Notes: generated from the sequence alone by a model not told the origin. Shown: positions 24,941 through 37,828, counted from the stretch's first letter. The stretch is 64,000 bases of DNA from Cryptomeria japonica (GCF_030272615.1 NC_081410.1:290779957-290843956); one strand, 5' to 3'. Numbers and translations are program-made.

Positions 24941-25214
24941 ATTATAATCAGAAATTCATTGTGAGGTTGTATTGGAGCAGTAGACTCCAGCAGCATTTCT
25001 CACCGGGGTTTTTTCCATCTTGGGTTTTCCTCGTATATGCTGGTGTTATGTGATGTCCCCTTTATGTGTGAGTGCATTTGTGATTTTCCCGCATCTAACC
25101 GGTAAGTCTTCTTTTTGTTAGAACATAAAACCGATATATACACATAGGATAAATAAAGGGAAAAGTTTGGAAACCACTGATTCACCCCCTCTTAGTGGTA
25201 CACTGTGTCTAACA

Positions 25215-28200
25215 CTCATACCATTCTCTCAGTGCCTTCCTTAGACCATATAGTGCTTTATGCAATTTACACACCATGTTCTTATCATTAATCATGGAAA
25301 ATCCATTTGTTTGTTCAATGTATACTTCTTCTAGAATTCCATTAGAAAGGTTGATTTGACATCCATTTGGTAAACTTTGAATCCCTTATATGCAGCAAAT
25401 TCCAACAGCATCTTTAGTCCTAATCTATCAACTGGTGCAAATGTTTCACCATAATCCTCACCTTCTTCTTGAGCATACCCTTTGCAGACTAACCTTGCCT
25501 TGTTTCTTACAATTTTTCCTTCTTCATCCAATTTATTCCTAAAGACCCTTTTTGTTTCAATTACATTCTTATCCGTCAATCTAGAAAGAAGTGACCATGT
25601 CTGATTCTTCTCAATTTGATCTAATTCTTCATTCATTGGATTCACCCAATCGTCATCCTTTAGTGCTTCCTTAACTATCTTGGGTTCAATTGTGGATATT
25701 AAACATGAGTTTTCTCATATCTTTCTCCTAGTTTGCACACTTGCATTCTTATCACCAATTATCTGCTCTTGTGAATGGTTCAATCTGACATATCTAGGTA
25801 TTGCCTATGTCGGTTCTACATCTTCTATGTCAAGTTCTTCATTTTCTTCCTCACTGTCATCAATTACCAGTTGAGCATCTAATTCTGCATTTGTCGGTTC
25901 TTCATTATTCTTTGCCTTCAGTTTAATGATCACAAGTTTTTCTTTATTATCATCCTTTTCAGGTTCTGATCTTCTTGTACCTTTAGACTTATCAACTAGA
26001 TCATCAACTTTTACATTAGCACTTTCAACATTTTTTTTAGTTCTCTTAATGTAACATTTATATGCCTTACTCTTAGAAGACTAACCAAGAAAAATTCCTT
26101 CATCGGATTTTGCATCAAATTTCTCAATGTAGATATCTCTCTTAATAAAACATTGACTTCCAAAAATTTAAAAATAACCTACACAAGGAGTTTTTCCATA
26201 CCATATCTCATAGGGTGTCTTATTGTTACCTCTCTTCACTAGTACCTAGTTTAAAGTGTATACAGCAGTATTGATCACTTCTCTCCAAAACATTTTGGAT
26301 ACATCACCTTGTAATAACATGGTTCTAGAAGCTTCAACTATTGTTATGTTGATCGTTTATGCTATGCCATTCTATTGTGGTGTCCTCAGAGAAGACATTT
26401 GTCTCTTGATACCCTGTTCATCACAATACTTAACAAATTCATCAGATATGAATTCAACTCCCTAGTCTGATCTTAAACACTTCAGATTCTTATCAGTTTG
26501 ATTCTCAACCAGAGCTTTAAATGATTTAAATTTACTAAATGCTTCTGATTTCTCCTTTAAAAATGTGACCCACATCATTTTAGAATAGTCATCGGTGAAA
26601 ATCATGAAATACCTATCACCGTAATAAGTCTTTGTTCTCATAGGGCCACAAAGATTAGTAAGTACCAAATCTAAAATATTCTCAGAAGTACAATTCTTGC
26701 TCTTGAAAGAAATAAAGGTCATCTTACTGATTTGACAATCTTTGCATATCACATTATCAGGTTTGACAATTTGTGGCAATCCTCTTACAACACTTGACTT
26801 GTTTATCTTAACCAAATTATCAAAATTAACATGACAACATATTTTATGCCATAACCAATTGTCTTCCATTCTTGCAACTAGACAATTATTAATATTACTA
26901 TTCAAAAGGACTAAGTTACCTCTAGTTTGCTTCCTGGTAGCAATCAGTTCACCATTACCTCCAAGAATTCTGCAGACTCCACTTTTAAATTCAAGCAAAT
27001 AACCTTTATCATTGATTTGGGCAGAACTTAAAAGATTATGCTTTAGACCATCAACCCAAAATACATCATCAGCATTACTCTTCCCATTTAGAGAAATTGA
27101 ACCTTTACCTTTCACCATGTAGGGAGAGTTATTTCCAAATCTAATAGCACCTCCATCAAATTCATCAAGGGTTATGAACTTACTTTTATCTTCGGTCATG
27201 TGGTGTGAGCAGCCACTATCTATAATACATTCATTGTTGTTATCCATATGGGATACTAATGCCTTTTCATCTATCAATTCCTCCTTCATGGCTACAAACA
27301 CAATTTCCTCATTGTCATCTTCATCCTCAGACTCCTCATCTATCACACCTTCATCTACTGCAACATAACAATGTTTCTTGCCCTTTCCTTTGAATCTCCT
27401 AAACTTCTCTTTCTTATCAGTGTTAGGGAAGTTAGTAGCAATATGACCAATTTTACTATAAGAGAAACACTTCAAAGGTACATTTCCTTTATACTTACCG
27501 GTGCCTCTTGGAAATCTTTTTGCTAATAGTGCATCAAGTTCCATCACTTGATCTTCATTGTATTCATTTCCTCGGTTACTTCCATGACTTGACCTGCACT
27601 CATGATTTTGACATATATATTTTTCTTTTCTAGTAGATGAAACAGAAGCTTCAAAGGTAGATTCTGTAGATTTTGTCACACTATTGTCAAAATTGTTTAA
27701 CTCAAAAGTTGTAAGCTTTCCAATCAATGAATCAATAGTTACCTTACCCTTTGAAATAGATCTTGGATTGCAAATACTCTTATAGCATACTAAGGTTGAA
27801 GAGTTCTAATCATTTTACTTACTATTGCATAATCATCCATTTTATCTCCAGCACTCTTTATGCCACCAACAACTTCTTTGATTCTCTGACCATACTATGG
27901 AGTATTTTCTCCTTCAAGCATTCTCATGTCATCGAACTTTCCTCTCAATATTTCCTCTTTCGCTCTTTGAACATGCTCATCTCCTCCATAGATTATTTCT
28001 AACTTTTCCCAAACCTCACCTGCAGTTTCCAATCCTTGAACATCAATATATTGTGAATCAGATAAAGTACTAACAATAGCTTCTAAGGCTTGAATGTTAT
28101 CTTTTTGCTCTTTGAGTTCATCCGTTGTCAAGAGAGTAGTAGTAGGAGCAACATATTTTGTTTCAACTTTCTTCCAATATTGTACACCAAGACCTTTGAT

Positions 28201-28272
28201 GTAGATATTCATTCTATCTTTCCAGATCTTGTAGTTATCCTTGTTGAACTTGGGACCCTCTTTCTTCATCAT
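25215..28272 (-). pseudogene. Element B gag-protease-integrase-RT (5' part)
   Basis: Standard copia polyprotein read leftward from ATG 28272. Gag opens MMKKEGPKFNKDNYKIWKD. Its knuckle is degenerate: CFSYSKIGHIATNF keeps the first Cys and the His but has lost two Cys. Protease has CIIDSGCSHHMT (27250-27180). Integrase has the zinc part WLWHKICCHVNF and CKDCQ, then LTNLCGP, where the first catalytic Asp is Asn, and CLRSD at 26470, followed by many stops (26461-25920). RT starts near 25645 with KARLVCKGYAQEEG, TFAPVDRL and YQMDVKSTFL, and ends at the junction with C. Frameshifts and stops separate gag (28272-27895) from the rest. Confidence 0.88.
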
Positions 28273-28331
28273 CTTTACTTCCTCAGAATCTTTCCCTCAA
28301 GCAGTTAGGCTTTCTGCACATAAAGGACCAA

Positions 28332-28344
28332 TTCTCTGATACCA
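28332..28344 (-). promoter_or_regulatory. Element B primer binding site
   Basis: Minus strand reads TGGTATCAGAGAA two bases inside the LTR boundary. It matches the initiator-Met tRNA PBS except at the end. Confidence 0.85.
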
Positions 28345-28346
28345 AA

Positions 28347-30000
28347 TGTTAATCTAATGAGTATCTAGTTAATACTAAGAGGGGGGATGAATCAGTATCA
28401 ACACTAATTTACAAGATTAAACCAAAAACAAACTTATATCAGATCTGAAATCATTTATCAAATATCAAAACTTCTTTTATTATATCTAACAACTTATTTA
28501 TCAAATTTGCTAATACATTAATCAGATCATTTACCACATCTATCAATTCTTTCACCACTTAAGCAGCCATATAAATTTGATCATTTACCAACTCATTATC
28601 TTCATTTATCATATCAAACACTTTCTCTACCAACTCTTATCAGTACCGGTAACCTTTGATAAACCTCTGATGAAACATCATAACCAATGTACTCAGAAAT
28701 AGTGCATCAAATGTAACATAAACAAGAACATCACATGAAAAGCATTCCATACATGAACACCATAATTTTTTGACGTGGAAACCGAAATAGGGAAAAACCA
28801 TGGTGGGAGTTGGTACCCACAAATATTTGTACTTTTTTGAAGTACGCCCTATTAGGAGCTTATAATACACCTTGTTAGTAGTCATCTGGTTAAGGGATTT
28901 GCTTACTAGCCCAATTAGGAGCTTGATGGTCTATTAGGATCAACCTTGTGAGAGGATTTACCACTCTTTTGAGATATTCCCTGTTAGGGGACTTAAATGT
29001 TTAAGGTTTGTTAGGACCTACCCAGTTAAGGGATTTAACCTGCTGTAACTGTTAGGGAACAATAGTGAAAAAGTGATCTATTACTTGGACTTCTCAGCTT
29101 GCTATATCAGATCTAGTTTTACTCAACACTCTACAACTCTCAAAAATATCTCACACTTCTCTTCGACAACTCAACACATTCTCTTAAGACCACCAACACA
29201 ATAAACATCAACTATGCCATCCTAAATAGCCATCTCAACTAGGTCGGCCACTAAACCCTAATTACATCATGAAATTACAATACAAATCATAAGAGATCAT
29301 CCCAGATCAATATAAAGATTATTACATCAACTTACAATGCAATATTACATGTTGTTTGATCGAAACCCATCACAAAAATCTGATCTATACCAAAGTCAAA
29401 GCCTCAAAACACTCCACTAAGTGTTTCAGTGTTTACCAAGAAATTATTCCTTGAATCGTGCCAAAAAAGAAATCAAACATTTCACACAGGTTGTGTCATT
29501 TTACCACCTTCATGTAGACTCTTCATTGATCACTACCATAACAAAAATCATTACCGATTTGATGATTTCTTCACCAATCTTAAACCCTACTAAAACCTTA
29601 GAAAAATTTCATTAGAAATTAGAAACAATCCTTCTGGTAGTCATCACAAGTTTCAATCCTATTCAGATACTCCTTTGCATGATACAAGCTCACATCCCAA
29701 ACTGCAAATCACAAATCATCGCCGATCGTCCAATTCAACCAAAACATTTTTGCTTTACCTATTAAAGTCCCATTTCACATACTTCAGTTCTTTGTCGATA
29801 AACCCGGTCTTCCAATAAACCAAATCACTTAGATGACAAAACAAATCATTGGGAACATCAGTAATCATCATTTGACATCAGTTGACATCAATGACAACAT
29901 AAATAACTGATCAAGTCATCTAATCACAAAATCTCACTCTCTTCATCACAAATAGTCTTCTATCCTCTACCGGTGCAGACATTAGTCTTTAACTACATCA
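28347..30000 (-). repeat. Element B 5' LTR, main part
   Basis: Its 3' end (TTAACA on the minus strand) lies at 28347 beside the PBS. It carries the CCACCATGGTTTTTCCC box (28790) and the CATCCCCCCTCTTAGT box (28385) on the minus strand. At 30000 it is broken by element F and continues at 45943. Confidence 0.87.
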
Positions 30001-30827
30001 TGATGGTATGATGAATCAATAAGGATCCAGACAACTACTGAGAGGGGGGGTGAATTAGTAGATGGAAAACTAACTAAGCTTTCACCAAACTCAAAAATAA
30101 TTTCTCAAGTCAAACTCAGAACTAACTCGTTCAAACATTGAACTACAAATTGCAATATCACTGTCAAGTATACCGGTTGACTCTCATAACAAAATAACAT
30201 TATAGCAACTCTGAAACTCTCAAAACCTTTTAACAAAAACATTCAAATACTTTGCTAACAATAGTAAAAGTACATTTTTTATTACTATCAATCATCTTAT
30301 CATATCTAAGTGGATTTAGCAGCTAAGCAAATTAACCATAGCAAACATAATCACAAAAACATTCACCACTTGACATAATGATTTTGACATGGAAACCCAA
30401 ATGGGAAAAACCATGGTGGGGATGAATACCCATAATTATTCTAAACACTTCTGATGTTCTCCCTATTAGTAACCAAGCCTATTAAAGCTTTACAAAAAGT
30501 CCTGTTAGGAACAGAACCTATTAGGGACCACCCGGTTAAGGGATTGACTATAATGCCCTATTAGAAGCAATACCCTATTAGGAGTAACCTCGGTAGAGAT
30601 TTGAAATCCAAGCTAATGGGTCACCTGGTTAGAGGATTTAGATAGCAGTAAGCCTATTAGAGCTTACCCGGTTAAGGGATTTGACTGTTGTAATTGTTAG
30701 AGAGCAACAGGGGTTTGATGATCTAGTGAATAGCACTACTCTGCTTGATCAGATCCTTTTCATGCTTCTATCTGCCTTCACACATACTCCAGATACACCT
30801 TCTAGTTTGGCAACCAATCATACTTAC
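30001..30827 (-). repeat. Element F 3' LTR, distal part
   Basis: Matches 44537 to about 45363 base for base with scattered changes. The LTR is broken at CTTAC (30823-30827) by insert G and resumes at 37256. Confidence 0.9.
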
Positions 30828-31830
30828 TATTGTCTTTAAAATCTGATTCACTTTATTATCCTTGTAGTGACATGACAACTCTGTATGCAGAAAAGATATT
30901 AAAGAGAAGGAAACTTCCAGGACAACATATGACAAGGTTTGATTAACCTTCTACACTTTGGACTTATTCAAAGTCCACGTGGGTATACCTTTGTGAACTA
31001 AATTCACACTTTTAAACGATAAATCCATAACAAACCAGTCCAAAAACTAGTGGATCTAATCACCTTAAAACTAACTGAAACAAAGGAATGAAAATTGTAC
31101 TCATGTTCAGTATTGACCTACAAAATATGTAATAGACAACTTTGATCTATACCAGTGCCTTATCCAAGGTCACAGAGTCATCTAAGTTCAAACAATACTC
31201 CCACAATCAAATATCTCTACATATCCCATTAGTTTGTCTTCTGTAGATCCCTATATATGCCTGAAACACATAAGAATTTATTCATACCAAATTAAACTAC
31301 GCTCATCAAGATTCAAAATATCTCACAAGGAATTTACTAGTAGAAGTGATTCCTGCATATTTAATTCCCCTCCTGAAGAGAAAAGCTAAGAAACATATCT
31401 ACTAAAAGTTGCCTTACAACCCCTATTCAAACGAAATAACCCTAGATTATTGAGAGTGAAACAGTAAACACTTGCAAACACATTTGAAGACAACACAAAG
31501 TTTTAACTCAAAACCAATGGTCTATATATTGATATTTTCTTCAAAAAAGTATTATCAGAAACCTTCGAATATTCTCCATTAAAACTTGGAAAAGCTCAGA
31601 TAAATTTTTGCAGCGTTTTCTTACAATTCTTTTGCGATCATTTTTCTACTAGTCCTGGTATCCATTTATAACAATATGGATGCATACAAAGCTTCAGACT
31701 TTCCTAGGAGAGTTTGTTACAATCATTACATTTCAAGAAAAAGTTACAAAATCTTTTACAAATGCAGTTACAATTCCTTTTCAACCTCTGCGGCTTCTTC
31801 TACTTGTTGTCCAGTTACAACTTCTTCTAA
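30828..31830 (-). other. 3' non-coding part of insert G
   Basis: About 1 kb downstream of the G ORF with no coding signal. It may be the 3' untranslated tract and 3' LTR of G, but I could not match it to the 5' side. Confidence 0.45.
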
Positions 31831-34800
31831 CTACTCCACATCCTGTATGGCATATTTTCTTGTCCACTTATTGTATACATCATCAGCTGGCCACGTGAAG
31901 TTAATCACTTTTGCTTTTACCTTGGCTAACCTTTTCCAAGAATTTCTCATTTTATTAACCTCTGAATTGAGAAAACCATAATGAGATTTGATTCTCTCTA
32001 TATCCTTAATTGTTATGACAAAAAAGGAAGCATCTTCTGAGTTAATAATTCCTTCTATTCTAACTAATAATTTGGCTTCTAATTCCTTAAGCCATACTTG
32101 TTTTCCCTTCAATTGAACTGGGCTAGCAAAACCCCCTGGAATTAATTCAAATACTTGATCAGTGTACTCTTTCTTGTACAAATTGATCTTCCTATCTGCA
32201 TTATCTATTCCTTTTGCTAATTTTACTAAGTTCTTTGTGGTATCACAAGTGGATTTGATAATAGGATCAGCCCCTGCTTCATCATAGGATACACAAATAA
32301 GCTCCAAATCCTGTTCTGGGCTTCCACTTGTCAAAAATAGGCATTAAAACATCCTTGTCTCCATTAAGTTCATTCCACATATCTAGAATCTTGCTCATGT
32401 TGTTATACAATAATGAGGCCCCCATGGTGTCAGCAAAACTTGAAATTGTAGCCCTTACTCTTTCTTCATATTTCTTTGCATACAAGGCTTGAGCCTGTTT
32501 TAAATCCTCCAACTCTTGAGGAGTGATCTCAACCAATTGAGAGCCAGAAGGTGTTGGAGATGGTGGGAACTCAATAATGGGGCTGGTAGGTGGAGGTCTT
32601 ACAGGAGAAGAGGAGATCATCAGTGTTGAAGACTCACCTTGATGATATTGTCCTACCAACTGGCTTTGTAGCTTGGAAATGATGTTGTCTTTACTCCTTA
32701 CCTCTTACTTGGCACTATTATAGGCTTTTAGAACTGTCTCCAGCTTAACCTGGAGATCTGCCTTTTCCTTAGCCTCCCTTTTTGCCACTGCAACACTAAA
32801 CTTTGCAGTCTCTAGCATAGTGCTAGCAGCTTCCACTACCCCAGTGCTCTGAACTCTTTTTACTATCATTCCACCAAGGTAACTCGACCCTGAGGTGTTT
32901 TTATTCCTCTTATTTTCATCTCTTTTAAGAGACCACATGACCAGTGCAACATTGTCTTTGCTGAAAGTGACTCCTTCCATAGGTTTGGTCTCTTTTCTTA
33001 CTTCCTCTAATACTAAGGCATCTGCTATGTCCCACTCGAGGAGAATGAGTACCCCAGCCTGTGCCACCGTGTCTCTTCCTTGCTCAAGAGTGATGGTCTT
33101 AAACTCATCAATCATTTCTTTCTTTATTTCCTCCTTAACCACAACTGGATCTTTGTGGGGTTGCTCACCTTTTCTCTTTTCACACCTTGCATTATACTTG
33201 TCAATGTTCTGCTTCCACACAAATTGCATGAATTCTCCTGATGTGACAAAGTTATCGTCAGCCAAGAAATCTTCACTGGCCTACTTAATCTCAGGATCCC
33301 ACTCCTGGCCTTTGAACTCATTAACAATGATGTTCATTTTAACAGTAAGGGGCTCTTTTGGCATTCCCTCTTCCACTTCATCATATGTATATGCTATCTC
33401 TCCAAGGTTGCCTAATTGCAACAGTTGCTCAGCTACTGCCTGTTCATCTCCTATATGGATAGGAGATTGAGATGGAGAGTACAAAGGTTCATCAGATTGT
33501 ATTTCTTTTCCCACTCTTTGTTTATTCGGGCTATCTTGAATGTCAATGACATATTGTACCTTCCTCTTTTCTTTAGAGGTAGAGGGCTCCCCTGTTGTAG
33601 GCATCAACACACTGTAATTGGACTTCTTATGCAACATGTAGTCACCAGGAGGGATTGCTCTAGTGGATATAGACCTACTTAGAACTAGTCTTGCTTTCTC
33701 AAGGTTGTTTTTAATTACAACCTACCTCTTTTCTTTCAAAGTCTACATCACATCCTCAAAACAAAGAATTAGAAACTTTATCTTCTCCTCAAAAGGGTGG
33801 AAGCTAGACAATGGGTCATAACTAGTATCAAATTGGTGTATAAAGTCTAAGGCTTTTTATAAGCCACCCACTTTTCCTTCCTCGGCTCTTGCTCATCTAG
33901 ATCAAACTCATTCCTAATGAGGTCTTCAAGAAACTGGAATTGGTGGGGTTTACCTCTGCATATTGCCCTCTTTCTAAACATGCCATTGAAGAAGTCTCCA
34001 GGGTCAGCACACTGAGATACTGTTGTTGACAAATGATACGGTTGAAAGAAATCTTCAAAACACTTCCAACCTCCTTTAATTATCACAAATTGGTGTGCTA
34101 TGGTAACTGTAGGGAAAATGGTCCCTTTACCTCTGCCTATTAACTCTACCTCCTGCACACCACCAATCTACCTGAGGATCTCTACAATTCCCACTTTAAG
34201 AGGGACTTGATAGGGTAACAAAAATGGAGTGCCTGTGAAACTATATATTCTGAAAACTATGGAGACAGGGTATAAGTAAATATCACCCCAATTGTGAACA
34301 ATTTTTATATTCTCTGCAAACTCTTTTGGCCTAATAAATTCCAAAAGAACCTTGGGGACTCTTGGATTCTCTGAACAGAGGAGGGTCCTAATCTTAGATG
34401 CAAAACACTTATCAAACTTTAAGAAGCGTGCATCTTCTCTATCCCATGACAGTACTGTACTCCATAACTGCACTGGCATCTTTTCTCCATCTTTCTCTTT
34501 TACAAGATCCATTCCACTTGCAAAATAATCACCACCCTTGAATAAAAATAAATGCATGAGGAGGGAATACCATCCAAAAGGCCTATCTACCTTCCCATTC
34601 TTTATTCCTATTAATCCTTCATGGATAGCATCAGTGATAAAGGAAGCATAATCAAAGGTAACTGCAAGAGAAGGATTCAAAATCTGAGCAACCATCAGCA
34701 TGTAATGGGTGGGCATATTTGCCTCAGCATCCTCTCCTAAAATTTGGCAAAGTGACCAGTATAATCCCTTGGCCCTAAGGGTAAACAAATTTAAAGAGAA

Positions 34801-35385
34801 AGGCTCCTCAGTGTTAGGTCCTACAACTGTTAGCCCACCTATCTTCATAAAGAATTCTTTGAGAGGACCATTTCTAAGGTGGTTCCTCTGCACACTATAT
34901 ACCTGAGCTAGTGATTTAAAATTAATAGGCTCTAGAAAATTAGTAAATTCACTAACCCTAAAAGCATTTCTGAACTCCTTATTATTTATTTCAATGAGGG
35001 TCTTCCCACTTATATCTTTAACACTTCTTGTAATTGGGTCATAGTTGTGTGCAATTTGAGTTAGGAGATCCACATCCATGAATACTCTAGGGACCACTAA
35101 TTTTCCAACATCCAACTCCCAAGTACTATTCTACGGGGCTGAGGAGTTTCTCATGCCAAATCCAACTTTAAACAATCCCAACCCAGACAACCCAATTTGA
35201 TGGTCTCTTAGCCAGTTACCATTATCATACAATCCCTCCCCTATTTTTAGGTGAGGAGCTCTTGGCACAAGTTCTTTTACCTTTGCAGCCACATTAGTTG
35301 ACAATGTCAACTGTTCAAGGAAGTCATCACAGATAGCCCTCTCCTGGTAATTAACCTTTCCTGAGAATTCTCTCTTAGGTGCCAT
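31831..35385 (-). pseudogene. Insert G long ORF, unknown function
   Basis: About 1180 codons from ATG 35385. Frame 0 runs to about 33847 with stops at 35131 and 34168. The frame then shifts for 33637-32282 and returns for 32334-31831. The N-terminal half is globular: NKEFRNAFRVSEFTNFLEPI, KEFFMKIGGLTVVGPNTEEP, DAIHEGLIGIKNGKVDRPFG, WYSLLMHLFLFKGGDYF. The middle is Lys/Glu-rich with GEPSTSKEKRKVQYV and long helical stretches (AKREAKEKADLQVKLETVLK); the C-terminal part has DIERIKSHYGFLNSEVNKMR. No protease, integrase, RT or zinc knuckle is visible. The layout (globular N-terminal domain, basic linker, coiled-coil C-terminus) parallels ORF2 of D/E, and WYSLLMHLFLF may correspond to FWYGNLLVFLMLYF. 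Family not recognised. Confidence 0.7.
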
Positions 35386-35511
35386 CTTTAAAAACTATCC
35401 AAGAAATCTAACTATTACCCCCAATTGTTCTGTGACAAATCAAGACCTTAATTTAAACACACTGTTAAGTGATTACCAAACAAGAGTATAAGAGAACTTG
35501 TTTTTTTCTCG

Positions 35512-35595
35512 AAGAAATTAGCTCTGCAACTAAAGAAATTATCTCTACAACTAAAGAAATTGGCTCTACAACTGAAGAAATTAGCTCTGCAACCG
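35512..35595 (-). repeat. 21-bp tandem repeat, four copies
   Basis: Four units start at 35512, 35533, 35554 and 35575 (core AAGAAATTAGCTCTGCAACT). The minus strand reads them as heptads of the VAELISS / VVEIISL type inside a 61-codon open stretch. Whether it is translated is unknown. Confidence 0.88.
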
Positions 35596-35779
35596 CTTCT
35601 CTGCAACTATTCTTTAGAATGATACCTTCATTCAATTGATACGAGATCATATACGGTAGTCGAGCTCTTAACTACGACATTGATACCGCATGCTTCCGCC
35701 GTCCCTTCAGAATTGAATTCATAAAAGAATTTGAAACTTTCACTCCAATGGGTCACAAAATGCCTGTGTATTTTCCTTT

Positions 35780-36950
35780 TAGCTCTTTCACCATTTCGCA
35801 GAGCATAACATCCTAGCAATTTTGCTTAATGAAATCATGCCAGCCGTCTAATCAGATGAGACTTGATCGGCCTTTACACTGTCTTAACATCTCTGCCTTT
35901 GCATCGGGCCCTACTTCCTTTTTGCCATTTCACGGGCTTTATCCTCTGAGCACTTTTCTTTCACGAAGCTACGCCAGGCATTAGATGGGACTCTAACTAC
36001 CCGGCCTTTAACTCTTACTCAAACAGTCAGCCTTTTCACTAACCACGCCTTATTCTAATGGCTAACGATTTTTTGCTATTTTGTGAGTTTTAAAGCACGA
36101 GCACTTTACCTTCGTGAACTCACATGGACTGCTGGATTAGAGCTAACTTGCTCGATGCTTAACAACCTACAAAGGTTCGGCAGACATGGGCCCTCTGACT
36201 CGGCTCTATCCACCTAGTGTCTACTCATTCCCGAACTAACATGTCAACCTTTTATTCACTAAGAGAAAACACCGGATTCCACTTCATCCTTGCCACATGG
36301 ATCTGCCAAGTCACTTCACACCCCGCAACATGACTAATCCTCTTGGACCCACCTTTTAATCCTTAGCTCTGACATGCTAACTACTTTGACTTTCTACCAC
36401 ATTCCATTATCTTACTCACCATCTCAACCAACTGGACTGCTTGCCTGGAATGTCACGTCATTTCGTTGTTTTGTGAAAGCTATCTTTCGAGCATCTCACC
36501 CCTGCGAAGCTGCGCTAGCCGTTAGATCTTTGGGAACCTGCGCATCTGTTATGCTCTTTAAAAACCTCTTTTGCCCAGGCTAGAAACCTTTCACTTTTTT
36601 GCAAGGCATAACATGTGAGCACCTATCAACTAGGAAACAACATGAACCATTGATTTCTTTTGAACTTGATCATCTTTTAGCCGCGGAAAAGTCTTCACCA
36701 TCGGGTCCCGCCAAACCTTTTCGCCATTTCGTGAAAGGTAATTTGCTTGCTAGTTTCGGCTGCGAATCAACACCAGCCATTAGATCTTGAGTGAGATGGA
36801 AACTCATTAAACTAGACCAAATGTGCACCATTGAACATGCTTTTCCTTTCACCATTTCGCAAGACTTAAAGCACTCAGAACTTTATCTAATGAAATGGCG
36901 AAAGCCATAGATCCATCTGAGAGCTACATGACAATTACTGGGCCCGACAA
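35780..36950. repeat. diverged tandem array, period about 130 bp, in insert G
   Basis: A module with the phrase CCATTTCGCAAGGCxTTAA, then a GAGCACTTT-like phrase, a GAAGCTGCGCCAGCC-like phrase and CATTAGATC recurs near 35790, 35922, 36073, 36460, 36590, 36719 and 36850. The 36073-36460 gap fits three units. About nine copies, strongly diverged and less AT-rich than their surroundings. Confidence 0.72.
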
Positions 36951-37255
36951 AATTAGAAGGAAAAAGACATAAGGCATAATTTTTTTATGATTATTTAATG
37001 ACCACCTAGGTTTTGACAAGGGGAAACACTTCATATGACCCCAAGACCCATTACTTAAGTGAATTAAAGTAATGCAAGAATAGAAACCAGAGGGTTTTAA
37101 TTAGACATTTGAGTGATTTAAAACCAAAAACCCTAAACCCTTAAAGACTTAACATAGATTTGAAGTAGTTAATAGTGTGCTTGACTCAAAATCTCAAAAA
37201 ACTTAGCCAATTATGGGAAAAGAAAACCCATTTCTTAAACAGTGATAACACCTAC

Positions 37256-37828
37256 ACTTAACCAAAATTGCCAACACTAACAAAATAACTCATCAACATT
37301 ATAATCAAAACAATAGGTCAGTAACACATCACAAACCTAAGATCTCATAGAGATTACAAACAAATTGGTTCAAGTATGACCATTGGATTACATAGCAATC
37401 ATTGCACATGATTCAAGACAACCTCGACCACTCCTTGATCACCGCTTCATTGATTCCTATTATTCATCAAGCGGTTTCCACTTCATGTAATGTACTCGCT
37501 CATTCGCAAGATAAAATTGTTATCTCTACGTGCCAAAAACCATTTGAAACTCTTAAAATACAACATGTATATGTGGAATAATCATTATCATTCATTATTT
37601 GATCATAAACCAATACAACTGATTCACCAAGCTTCATCAGTTAGAGTTTAGCACATCAACGGGTAGGGTTACCGGTTGATCTCACTACTTCTTAAGTAAT
37701 ATCGGTTCCCTTCACTATCTCACCTACCAGTTACAAAACAACATCATAACAACATCATTACCAGTTATAATAAACGTCAATGATAATACAATAGTTTAAT
37801 CAATGCAATCTTCATGCAAATACCAACA
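37256..37828 (-). repeat. Element F 3' LTR, proximal part
   Basis: Continues the LTR after insert G and matches about 45365-45937. It ends ACCAACA at 37828. Next to it the minus strand has TTGCCATCAATGCCAAAGGG followed by GGATAT, the polypurine tract. Confidence 0.9.

Larger units (their letters stand above)
15911..25214 (+). mobile_element. Element C: long LTR-like insertion in element B, split by D
   Basis: Starts TGTTAGA at 15911 and ends with the inverse, TCTAACA, at 25214. Without D it is about 2.47 kb (15911-17493 and 24325-25214). It has no PBS and no gag or pol. The right end carries motifs found near the 3' end of the other copia LTRs here: a CACCGGGGTTTTTTCC box at about 25000 and GATTCACCCCCTCTTAGT at about 25178. 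I read it as a solo LTR in plus orientation. The flanks (TAGTA and CTCAT) do not match, and about 40 bp of the target are missing. Confidence 0.65.
30828..37250 (-). mobile_element. Insert G: element with a long unknown ORF, in F's 3' LTR
   Basis: Flanked by CTTAC (30823-30827) and CCTAC (37251-37255), a TSD with one change; removing it restores F's LTR. On the minus strand it starts TGTTATCACTG and ends GACAATA (expected CA, now TA). It holds a long damaged ORF (35385-31831) and, upstream of it, a 21-bp repeat and a roughly 130-bp tandem array. I could not find a matching pair of LTRs or a convincing PBS; a GAACAATTGGGGG phrase at about 35428 could mark an LTR end. No pol motifs are seen, so it is best described as a non-autonomous retroelement-like insert. 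Confidence 0.7.

Noticed and set aside
15911-25214. Element C as a full retrotransposon with D as its interior
   Set aside because: D has its own LTRs, PBS and TSD inside C, and C's own sequence has no PBS or coding region.
32895-33470. 191-codon plus-strand frame over the G ORF
   Set aside because: Antisense shadow of the G ORF, Ser/Leu-rich, no motif.
35428-37250. A definite 5' LTR for insert G
   Set aside because: I could not match it to the left end of G, and the PBS-like phrase is not a known one; left as a possibility only.
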